This document shows positions 1 to 5,274 of a DNA stretch of 5,749 bases, piece by piece (positions within the stretch are counted from its first letter, which is position 1; every line of letters starts with the position of its first letter). Under the pieces are notes generated by a model that ran no database searches, was not told the DNA's origin, and saw only the letters and a program-made list of their open reading frames with translations. The stretch is from an uncultured Pseudomonadota bacterium. GTDB taxonomy: Bacteria > Pseudomonadota > Gammaproteobacteria > Burkholderiales > Rhodocyclaceae. The DNA lies in the NCBI GenBank assembly GCA_903939665.1, contig CAJAHZ010000226.1, forward strand, positions 1 through 5,749. Direction: 5' to 3'. The position numbers were made by a program, and so were the translations under genes.

Positions 1-1156
1 AGAAGTTGTGGGCAAGACCCAGGTTGTAGCCGTTCGTGCCATGACCAGCGCCATTGGAGTTAGCGGCCTGGTTGAGCGCGAGCGTAGCATTGCGCTCATT
101 GTTGATCGTACCGAAGTCAAAATACACGTTGGTGCGCTTCGACAGATTGTAGTTCACGCCAAGACCAATCTTGTTGGAATCCATTTTGCTGGTTCCGGAG
201 AGATTGTTGTTCACTTGACCGTAAGTTGCCTTGAAATCAAACTTGCCATAAGGAACTTTGGCGCTGATGAACCAGTCTTTGTAGTCAACCAAGTCGCCAG
301 TGCCGACCTTTGTCGTGTGGTGGCTGTCGTACAGAGCCGACAACTTGACCATACCGAAATTGTACGAACCAGCCAGCACCCAGACTTTGACTTTGTCAGC
401 GCCATTCACACCACCAGCGCGACGGGCGCTGTCGATAACGACTTGCTCGTAATCGGCGCTCAGGCTGATCGGGCCGTTTTCGTAGTTGAGCATGATCGTG
501 TTCAGAACGCCGTCGCCGGTGTTGGCGTCTTTCTGAGTAACGGCTGCAACGCCAGTCGTACCAGTAACCGCGCCCAAGTTGTTAGCAACAGCTGCAACAG
601 CTGCATTACCAGCATACTCCTGGCCGCCAACTTGCGTTGCATGCGCCAGCGTCAGGGTAAAGCCGCTAAAATTCGGGCTGATGTATGCGATTGCATTGTC
701 AGCACGATCGACCTGACCGGTCATCTGGGTGAAGTTACCGATGCCGCCACCACCGAAGGCGTCGTACTTGTTGAACAGGCCGTAACGGACGCCATCCAGA
801 CGACCACCGACGGCGGTACCGAAGGCACCGGTCAAGCCGACGTAGGCGTGACGGTTGGTGGCAAACAGGCCGCCAGATTGCGTGCTGGCTGCATCGTTGC
901 TGAGGCCGGATTCGACTTCAAAAATCGCCTTCAGGCCATTGCCGAGGTCTTCCGCACCCTTGAAGCCCAGACGGCTACCGGATTGCACGCCGCTCGCCAT
1001 TTCATTTTTGCGCCCGAGATCGGCAACGGCACCATCGCTGCCGCCGCGCGACACGTAGCCATAGTCAACACGACCATAAACGGTGACGTTCGACTGGGCG
1101 AACGCCGATGCTGCGGACAGACCGGCCAGAGCCAGAACGATAAGTTTCTTTTGCAT
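1..1156 (-). CDS. Gram-negative general porin (trimeric outer-membrane beta-barrel), complete except for the last two bases of its stop codon
   Basis: This gene encodes an outer-membrane diffusion channel of the Neisseria/Burkholderia-type porin family (Porin_4). Translation from ATG at 1156 gives 385 residues. Residues 1-20 (MQKKLIVLALAGLSAASAFA) form a typical Sec signal peptide, with likely cleavage AFA|QS. The mature protein opens with VTVYGRVDYGY, the usual first strand. Then come SGSRLGFKGAEDLGNGLKA (about 60-78) and NRHAYVGLTGAFGTAVGGR (about 101-119), both hallmarks of this family. Near the C-terminus is NYNLSKRTNVYF (about 335-346). The final residues are GYNLGLAHNF, and base 1 supplies a T that would begin the stop codon. 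A terminal Phe is the BAM-complex recognition signal, so the protein almost certainly ends here. An AGAGGAG ribosome site (1164-1170) lies 7 bases before the ATG. Residues around 183-208 are a low-complexity Ala/Val/Asn/Thr loop. The substrate cannot be deduced. Confidence 0.93.
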   Translation of the reverse strand, partial: MQKKLIVLALAGLSAASAFAQSNVTVYGRVDYGYVSRGGSDGAVADLGRKNEMASGVQSGSRLGFKGAEDLGNGLKAIFEVESGLSNDAASTQSGGLFATNRHAYVGLTGAFGTAVGGRLDGVRYGLFNKYDAFGGGGIGNFTQMTGQVDRADNAIAYISPNFSGFTLTLAHATQVGGQEYAGNAAVAAVANNLGAVTGTTGVAAVTQKDANTGDGVLNTIMLNYENGPISLSADYEQVVIDSARRAGGVNGADKVKVWVLAGSYNFGMVKLSALYDSHHTTKVGTGDLVDYKDWFISAKVPYGKFDFKATYGQVNNNLSGTSKMDSNKIGLGVNYNLSKRTNVYFDFGTINNERNATLALNQAANSNGAGHGTNGYNLGLAHNF

Positions 1157-1163
1157 TGTGAAT

Positions 1164-1170
1164 CTCCTCT
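1164..1170 (-). promoter_or_regulatory. Strong ribosome binding site of the porin gene
   Basis: AGAGGAG on the minus strand sits 7 bases before the ATG at 1156. It fixes that ATG as the start and agrees with the signal peptide beginning there. Confidence 0.8.
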
Positions 1171-1182
1171 AGGTTTGAGATC

Positions 1183-1223
1183 GGTAGTTGCCTACCAGGT
1201 CTTACCTCTCTTGAAACGAGAAG
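1183..1223 (-). promoter_or_regulatory. Two small hairpins in the porin 5' untranslated region
   Basis: On the minus strand, 1223-1205 can fold as CTTCTC / loop of 7 / GAGAGG (six pairs, one G-U). 1196-1183 folds as GGTAG-GCAA-CTACC, a perfect five-pair stem closed by a GNRA-type tetraloop. If the promoter proposed at 1232-1260 is right, the first hairpin would sit at or near the 5' end of the mRNA. That arrangement is known to stabilise outer-membrane protein mRNAs such as ompA. The folding is read by eye; the role is inference. Confidence 0.35.
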
Positions 1224-1231
1224 TTGGCGCA

Positions 1232-1260
1232 ATTGTGGCAAGGTCGGCGGTGTTGAACAA
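1232..1260 (-). promoter_or_regulatory. Candidate sigma-70 promoter for the porin gene
   Basis: On the minus strand, TTGTTC (1260-1255) and CACAAT (1237-1232) are separated by 17 bases, the optimal spacing. Transcription would start near 1225 and leave a leader of about 69 bases. The hexamers match the consensus only 3/6 and 4/6, so the call rests mainly on spacing and on its position between trpC and the porin. Confidence 0.35.
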
Positions 1261-1372
1261 GCTTGACGACGCTATTTTCAGAGGCCAAACGCGGCTTTGT
1301 TGTCTTTTTGCAACAAGGCGTCGGCAACAGGGCTTACACCATGATCAAACACGGATACCGGGACGCCACGAT

Positions 1373-2161
1373 TCAGGCAAACAGGCCAGCCAACGCCTCG
1401 CCCGGCTCCGGCGCACGCATGAAGGCTTCACCGACGAGGAAGGCATCGACCTGGTTGCGGCGCATGAGTTGCACATCGTCGACCGCCAGAATGCCGCTCT
1501 CGGTAACGACGATGCGACCAGCCGGGATGCGCGGCAGCAAATCGAGCGTGTTTTGCAGGCTCACTTCGAAGGTGCGCAGATTGCGGTTGTTGATGCCGAG
1601 CAGCGGGGTTTTGAGCAGCAAGGCGAGATCGAGTTCATCGCCGTTATGCACCTCAACGAGGACGGCCATGCCGAGACTTTCGGCAATCGCTTCGAAATCC
1701 TGCATGGTCGGCAGATCAAGCGCAGCGGCGATGAGCAAAATGGCGTCGGCACCCATGGCGCGCGCCTCGTAGACCTGATACGCATCCACCAGAAAATCCT
1801 TGCGCAGCACCGGCAATGCACAAGCGACACGCGCCGCCTGCAGGTATTCGGGCGCACCCTGAAAAAACTGGCGGTCGGTGAGGACGGACAAACACGCAGC
1901 GCCGTGCGCCGCGTAGCTGGCGGCGATCGCAGCGGGCTGAAAGTCGGCGCGCAAGATGCCCTTGGAGGGGCTGGCTTTCTTGATTTCGGCGATCACTGCG
2001 GCCTGCCCAGCGGCGATTTTGCTGCGCACGGCGCCGAGGAAATCGCGCGGCGCGGGCTGCGCTTCGGCTTCGGCGCGAATTGCGGCAAGCGGCTTGACGG
2101 GCAAGGCCGCCGCCACTTCCTCGCGCTTGACGGCGAGGATTTTGTTGAGGATGTCGCTCAT
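1373..2161 (-). CDS. trpC: Indole-3-glycerol phosphate synthase (TrpC)
   Basis: This cytoplasmic enzyme of tryptophan synthesis closes 1-(2-carboxyphenylamino)-1-deoxyribulose 5-phosphate to indole-3-glycerol phosphate, with loss of CO2 and water. The protein is 262 residues, a normal length for a single-domain (alpha/beta)8 IGPS not fused to TrpF. The catalytic set is complete. AEIKKASPSKG gives E59 and K61; LRKDFLVD gives K121; VEVHNGDEL gives E170; GINNRNLRTF gives N191; VTESGI gives E221. The spacing between these residues from K121 on matches the Sulfolobus enzyme exactly (49, 21, 30). The ATG at 2161 overlaps the TGA of the upstream Uma2 gene as ATGA, so translation is probably coupled. 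A partial second copy of its 5' end lies at 3586-3627, directly behind trpD. That is where trpC would be expected to start in a compact trpGDC operon. Confidence 0.97.
   Translation of the reverse strand: MSDILNKILAVKREEVAAALPVKPLAAIRAEAEAQPAPRDFLGAVRSKIAAGQAAVIAEIKKASPSKGILRADFQPAAIAASYAAHGAACLSVLTDRQFFQGAPEYLQAARVACALPVLRKDFLVDAYQVYEARAMGADAILLIAAALDLPTMQDFEAIAESLGMAVLVEVHNGDELDLALLLKTPLLGINNRNLRTFEVSLQNTLDLLPRIPAGRIVVTESGILAVDDVQLMRRNQVDAFLVGEAFMRAPEPGEALAGLFA
2146..2161 (-). repeat. 16-bp direct repeat, copy at the start of intact trpC
   Basis: These are the first 16 bases of trpC (ATGAGCGACATCCTCA on the minus strand). They are repeated exactly at 3612-3627, behind trpD, 1466 bp away. 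The pair brackets the mntA-hepT-uma2 block. Confidence 0.9.
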
Positions 2162-2760
2162 GATTTCTCGATTGCGGGCGTGATCGGCGGCTCGGCTTCG
2201 TCCTGCGTATCCTCCAGCAGCTCGGCAACATCCAGCAGTACGGACACGGAAGTGAGCTCAACGGATTCACCCAGACCGTAGTCGTAAAGCACCCAGTGGT
2301 TTTCAGGATTGCGGCGGAAGACTTCGATCCGCTGCGCGGCAACATCGAACAGCACGTAGTCGCGCAAACTCTCGAGCTTGCGATAGGCGGCAAACTTGGC
2401 GCCCCGGTCAAAGGCCGCCGTCGAATCGGACAGCACCTCGACGACGAGCAGCGGATGGCTGACGTACTGCGGCGTCTCCCGGTCGCGGGCATCGCAAGTC
2501 ACGACGACGTCAGGGTAGAAAAAACAATCGGCGGCCTCGACGCGGGTTTTAACCGATTCGATGAAGACGCGACAGGGGCTGCCCTTCAACTCGCGGCGTA
2601 AAGCGTTATAGAGATTCCCGGTCGCCACGTTATGCGACTGGCGCACGCCGACCATGGCGAACACCTCCCCTGCAACATATTCGTTGCGCTCGGGCTGCGC
2701 TTCTTCCCAGGCGAGATAGGCGGCGGCGTCAAAGCCGCTTTCAGTTTTCGGCAGGGCCAT
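2158..2760 (-). CDS. Uma2 family protein (DUF820), putative PD-(D/E)XK endonuclease
   Basis: This 200-residue protein belongs to the Uma2/DUF820 family, a branch of the PD-(D/E)XK nuclease superfamily whose biological role is mostly unknown. The N-terminus has the family signature ERNEYVAGEVFAMVG (24-38), followed by SHN at 42-44. The nuclease-like core shows YPDVVV (D84), VVEVLSDST (E108) and DRGAKFAAYRKL (K122), and then RDYVLFD. All expected acidic and basic positions are present, so it may be active. The last 20 or so residues are an acidic, Pro-rich tail past the domain. An AGGAG site (2769-2773) lies 8 bases before the ATG at 2760. The stop overlaps the trpC start (ATGA), so this gene now occupies the coupling position before trpC. 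It is separated from hepT by 101 bp and may have its own promoter. The target is not deducible. Confidence 0.87.
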   Translation of the reverse strand: MALPKTESGFDAAAYLAWEEAQPERNEYVAGEVFAMVGVRQSHNVATGNLYNALRRELKGSPCRVFIESVKTRVEAADCFFYPDVVVTCDARDRETPQYVSHPLLVVEVLSDSTAAFDRGAKFAAYRKLESLRDYVLFDVAAQRIEVFRRNPENHWVLYDYGLGESVELTSVSVLLDVAELLEDTQDEAEPPITPAIEKS

Positions 2761-2780
2761 GGTGGGACTCCTCGCGTGAA

Positions 2781-2804
2781 TGTTGTAACAACAGTCTGAT
2801 TATG
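2781..2804 (-). promoter_or_regulatory. Perfect 13-base palindrome beside a possible -10 box upstream of the Uma2 gene
   Basis: Bases 2781-2793 read TGTTGT-A-ACAACA, a perfect 6+1+6 inverted repeat starting 21 bases upstream of the Uma2 ATG. On the minus strand CATAAT (2804-2799) could be a -10 element placing the transcription start over the palindrome, as expected for an operator. I see no convincing -35 box at normal spacing. The symmetry is seen; the operator role is inferred. Confidence 0.3.
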
Positions 2805-2861
2805 CCGAAAAACGCCGGCTCAGCGCGGCAAATGCGTCGAGCTTCGACCGTGCGCAGGGTT

Positions 2862-3248
2862 TCATGGCGCCTTCCTGCAAGCATCAGGCTTTTCATCACC
2901 CGCGCCAGCGCGAACCGCGGGCATCTGCTGCAACAACGCCGGCAGGGCCGTCTGCACGGTGTCCCACACCACATCGAGGTTGATGTCGAAGTAGCCGTGA
3001 GCGATCCGGTTGCGCATCCCGCGCATGCTGCGCCATGGAACTGCGGGATGCGCACCGGCAAACTCGAGGTATCGATCCATCACCTTGGTAGCTGCCTCGC
3101 CAATGATGATGAGGCTCATCACAACGGCCTGCTGCGTGCGCTTGTCAGAAAGAAACTCCGCCTTGCTCAGGCCTTCGACGAAGCTGCAAGCATCAGCTGC
3201 GGCCTGATGCATGTGATCGAGGTAGTCGGGAAGTCGGCTCTCGCTCAC
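2862..3248 (-). CDS. hepT: HepT-like HEPN-domain ribonuclease toxin
   Basis: The 128-residue, largely helical protein is of the HepT/DUF86 HEPN family, the toxin of type VII MntA/HepT systems. Its catalytic signature RNRIAHGY is at 79-86: R79 and H84 form the Rx4H RNase motif. Y86 completes RX4HXY, the tyrosine that the partner nucleotidyltransferase AMPylates to silence the toxin in characterised systems. IIIGEAATKV (47-56) is also typical of the family. The start is GTG at 3248, overlapping the mntA stop as GTGA, so translational coupling is likely. Residues after about 112 form a short Gly/Lys/Pro-rich tail without clear family counterpart. The family normally cleaves RNA (tRNA or mRNA) and arrests growth. 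No key residue is missing, so the toxin looks intact. Confidence 0.88.
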   Translation of the reverse strand: MSESRLPDYLDHMHQAAADACSFVEGLSKAEFLSDKRTQQAVVMSLIIIGEAATKVMDRYLEFAGAHPAVPWRSMRGMRNRIAHGYFDINLDVVWDTVQTALPALLQQMPAVRAGAGDEKPDACRKAP

Positions 3249-3535
3249 ACCGGCTCCGCCTCGGAAAGAACCTGAGCACGGAACTTCGGCGGCAGATCGC
3301 CGGGAGTCAACAGGTCGACATGAACGCCAAGCAGATCCTCCAATTCGTCTTGCAAGCCGCCAAGATCGAACATCGTCGCGCCGGGAAGGGCGTCCACCAG
3401 CAGGTCAAGGTCGCTTCCGTCCTGATCGGTGCCGTGGAGCACCGATCCGAAAACGCGTGGGTTAGCCGTACGAAAACGGCCAGCCGCCTCGCGCACGGCG
3501 CTTCGCTTGAGGTCAAGAGCAACCGACGGTTTCAT
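3245..3535 (-). CDS. mntA: MntA-like minimal nucleotidyltransferase antitoxin
   Basis: This 96-residue protein has the minimal nucleotidyltransferase fold of DNA polymerase beta-like enzymes. It shows the defining pattern GS-x10-DxD: G30-S31 in FGSVLHGTD, then D42 and D44 in SDLDLLVD. A third acidic residue, D74, lies in VHVDLLTP. In characterised type VII toxin-antitoxin systems MntA transfers AMP from ATP onto the HepT active-site tyrosine. The 4-base overlap with hepT, antitoxin first, is the usual order for this pair. Its ATG (3535) overlaps as ATGA the stop of the 31-codon trpC remnant immediately upstream. Its own ribosome site (GGGGA just before the A-run) is weak, so re-initiation after that mini-ORF may matter. 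All catalytic residues are present. Confidence 0.87.
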   Translation of the reverse strand: MKPSVALDLKRSAVREAAGRFRTANPRVFGSVLHGTDQDGSDLDLLVDALPGATMFDLGGLQDELEDLLGVHVDLLTPGDLPPKFRAQVLSEAEPV

Positions 3536-3627
3536 TTTTTCCCCACGTTAAACCTGAATTTTGTGACTGGATTCATATGGCAAGGAGCGGCTTGTCCGGC
3601 GGCGATTTTTCTGAGGATGTCGCTCAT
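3532..3627 (-). pseudogene. Remnant of a trpC 5' end, now a 31-codon mini-ORF between trpD and mntA
   Basis: The ATG at 3627 overlaps the trpD stop as ATGA, exactly where trpC would start in a compact operon. The first 14 codons read MSDILRKIAAGQAA. MSDIL is the start of intact trpC (16 bases identical), and KIAAGQAA equals TrpC residues 48-55. The copy therefore looks like trpC with codons 7-47 removed (123 bp, in frame). The short sequence AAAATC, present at both positions in intact trpC, is a plausible deletion junction. Across 3586-3612 the differences from intact trpC lie at third codon positions, and all but one are synonymous, as expected of two diverged trpC alleles. After residue 14 homology stops, and the remaining 17 codons are AT-richer and unrelated. 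The stop overlaps the mntA ATG (ATGA). It may be plain debris or serve as a translational relay. Confidence 0.75.
3612..3627 (-). repeat. 16-bp direct repeat, copy behind trpD
   Basis: This is an exact copy of the first 16 bases of intact trpC at 2146-2161, in the same orientation. Imperfect similarity to that trpC start extends to 3597 (27 of 31 bases). The better match beyond the first six codons is to internal trpC sequence. Confidence 0.9.
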
Positions 3628-4646
3628 CGGAATTGCCCGGTGAAGGCAACAAAGCGCGCCAGTGACTGCCGCGCAGCGCCCGAGGCGATCAGCTCAAAAG
3701 CTTTGCCCACGCCATCGGCCAGCGTATCGGCCAGCCCCGCAACGTAGATACTGGCGCCGGCGTTGAGCGCAACGATGTCGCGTGCCGGACCGCTCTGGTT
3801 GTCGAGCGTGGCGAGCAGCACGGCCTTGGACTCATCGACATTGGCGACGCACAAGACTTTCGGGTCGTGCACGGCGAGGTTGAACTGTTCGGGATGAATT
3901 ACGTATTCCTCGATGTGACCGTCCTTCAACTCACCGACCAGGGTTTCGCCGGAGATCGAGATTTCGTCGAGCCCTTCGCGGCCGAACACGGTGAGTGCGC
4001 GCAAGCTGCCAAGGCGCTGCAGAACACGCACCTGAATGCCGACCAGATCGGGATGAAAGACGCCGAGCACCTGATTGGCGGCGCTGGCTGGGTTGGTCAG
4101 CGGGCCGAGGATGTTGAAGATCGTGCGCACGCCAAGTTCGCGGCGCACTGGCGCGGCGTGTTTCATGGCGCTGTGATGGTTGGGCGCGAACATGAAGCCG
4201 ACGCCGACTTCGTCCACGCACTGGCCGACCTGCTCGGGCGTCAGGTTGATGTTGACGCCCAGCGCCTCAAGCACGTCGGCGCTGCCCGACTGCGACGAAA
4301 CCGAACGCCCGCCGTGCTTGGCGATACGCACCCCGGCAGCGGCGGCAACGAACATAGCGGCGGTGGAGATGTTGAAGGTATGCGCGCCGTCGCCGCCGGT
4401 GCCGCAGGTGTCAACCAGGTGCGCGCTGTCCTTGACCAGCACCTTGGTCGATAGCTCGCGCATGACGGTGGCTGCGGCGGTGATCTCGCCGATAGTTTCC
4501 TTCTTGACCCGCAGGCCGACGATGATCGCGGCGATCATCGTCGGCGTTACCTCGCCGCCCATGATCTGGCGCATCAGCGAGACCATTTCGTCGTGAAAGA
4601 TTTCGCGGTGTTCGATGACCCGCGCCAGTGCGTCCTGTGGCTTCAT
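3624..4646 (-). CDS. trpD: Anthranilate phosphoribosyltransferase (TrpD)
   Basis: TrpD joins anthranilate to PRPP to give N-(5-phosphoribosyl)anthranilate and pyrophosphate, the second committed step of tryptophan synthesis; it acts in the cytoplasm as a homodimer. The protein has 340 residues, the normal size. VDTCGTGGDGAHTFNIST (78-95) carries the PRPP-binding GTGGD loop. AKHGGRSVSSQSGSADVLEALG (109-130) is the second substrate loop, APNHHSAMKHAAPVRRELG (154-172) lines the anthranilate channel, and FNILGPLTNPA (177-187) follows. GLDE (D227, E228) is the metal-binding acidic pair. An ATG at 4646 is chosen over a longer open frame because it overlaps the trpG stop (ATGA) and has an AGGAG just upstream; the extra 45 codons are Arg-rich out-of-frame trpG sequence. 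The gene stop overlaps the ATG of the trpC remnant. Confidence 0.97.
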   Translation of the reverse strand: MKPQDALARVIEHREIFHDEMVSLMRQIMGGEVTPTMIAAIIVGLRVKKETIGEITAAATVMRELSTKVLVKDSAHLVDTCGTGGDGAHTFNISTAAMFVAAAAGVRIAKHGGRSVSSQSGSADVLEALGVNINLTPEQVGQCVDEVGVGFMFAPNHHSAMKHAAPVRRELGVRTIFNILGPLTNPASAANQVLGVFHPDLVGIQVRVLQRLGSLRALTVFGREGLDEISISGETLVGELKDGHIEEYVIHPEQFNLAVHDPKVLCVANVDESKAVLLATLDNQSGPARDIVALNAGASIYVAGLADTLADGVGKAFELIASGAARQSLARFVAFTGQFR

Positions 4647-5215
4647 TTGGCGTGCTCCTTGAGGAAGTTGTCGAGAAGATCGTGACCGCGCTCGGTGAGG
4701 ATCGATTCCGGGTGGAATTGAACGCCTTCGACGGCCAGCGTTTTGTGGCGCACGCCCATGATTTCGCCGTCTTCGGTCCACGCGGTGATCTCAAGGCAAT
4801 CGGGCAGCGATTCGCGCTCGACGGCCAACGAGTGGTAGCGCGTGCAGGTGAGCGGATTGGGCAGGCCACGAAAAACGCCCTGATCGGTGTGATGGACCGG
4901 CGACACCTTGCCGTGCATCAGCTTCTTGGCGTGCACGATGCGCCCGCCGAAGGCTTCGCCGATGGCCTGATGGCCGAGACAGACGCCGAGCAGCGGAATC
5001 TTTCCGGCAAATTCACGGATCGCAGCAAGCGAGATGCCGGCCTGCGCCGGGGCGCAGGGGCCGGGCGAGATGACGAGATACTCGGGTTGCAGGCGTGCGA
5101 TTTCGGCCAGCGTGATGGCGTCATTACGGAAGACTTTGACCTCCTGCCCCAACTCGCCGAAATACTGGACGATGTTGTAGGTAAAGGAGTCGTAGTTATC
5201 GATCATTAACAGCAT
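4643..5215 (-). CDS. trpG: Anthranilate synthase glutamine amidotransferase component (TrpG)
   Basis: TrpG hydrolyses glutamine and passes ammonia to TrpE, which makes anthranilate from chorismate. This is a free-standing class I amidotransferase of 190 residues, not fused to TrpE or TrpD. It begins with MLLMIDNYDSFTYN and has the oxyanion-region motif SPGPCAP (50-56). The nucleophile is C79 in GVCLGHQ, and the rest of the catalytic triad is H168 and E170 in QFHPES. The orthologous subunit PabA (4-amino-4-deoxychorismate synthesis) is very similar, and one protein sometimes serves both pathways; the location with trpD argues for TrpG. An AGAGGTT ribosome site (5221-5227) lies 5 bases before the ATG at 5215 and coincides with the outer end of an inverted repeat. 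The GxxExxY cassette separates it from the presumed trpE, which in related bacteria is normally adjacent. Confidence 0.96.
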   Translation of the reverse strand: MLLMIDNYDSFTYNIVQYFGELGQEVKVFRNDAITLAEIARLQPEYLVISPGPCAPAQAGISLAAIREFAGKIPLLGVCLGHQAIGEAFGGRIVHAKKLMHGKVSPVHHTDQGVFRGLPNPLTCTRYHSLAVERESLPDCLEITAWTEDGEIMGVRHKTLAVEGVQFHPESILTERGHDLLDNFLKEHAK

Positions 5216-5219
5216 TTTT

Positions 5220-5265
5220 TAACCTCTTTCGACGCAGAGGGCGCAGAGGCGCAGAGAACGCAGAG
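5220..5265 (-). repeat. Left inverted repeat of the GxxExxY cassette, four CGCAGAG heptamers
   Basis: Reading inward (plus strand), the repeat starts TAACCTCTTTCGACGCAGAG at 5220-5239. Heptamers CGCAGAG occur at 5233-5239, 5242-5248, 5250-5256 and 5259-5265, at steps of 9, 8 and 9 bases. Aligned with the reverse complement of the right repeat, 37 of 46 bases match, including 14 consecutive ones (5226-5239). Confidence 0.9.
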
Positions 5266-5274
5266 AAAAGCTTT

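Noticed and set aside
1297..1316. Hairpin TTGTTG / CAACAA after trpC as a transcription terminator.
   Set aside because: The stem has only six mostly A-T pairs with an A-rich loop, and no T-run follows on the minus strand. I see no convincing terminator for the trp operon here.
8..2281. A plus-strand reading frame of 757 codons, open across the porin, trpC and the end of the Uma2 gene.
   Set aside because: It is antisense to two well-supported genes with intact motifs. Its translation shows no recognisable domain and changes composition at each gene boundary, as expected of a shadow of GC-biased codon use.
4308..4319. TrpD has KHGGRS instead of the KHGNRS found in enteric enzymes, which might suggest a lost substrate contact.
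   Set aside because: As far as I recall, Gly at this position is common in betaproteobacterial TrpD, and all other motifs are intact.
4647..4781. A 45-codon N-terminal extension of TrpD from an ATG at 4781.
   Set aside because: The extension is Arg-rich out-of-frame trpG sequence; the ATG at 4646 has a ribosome site, an ATGA overlap and the correct family N-terminus.
3867..5209. Long plus-strand frames opposite trpD (3867-4454) and trpG (4628-5209).
   Set aside because: They mirror the coding frame of the sense genes, have no ribosome site of note and no recognisable protein motif.
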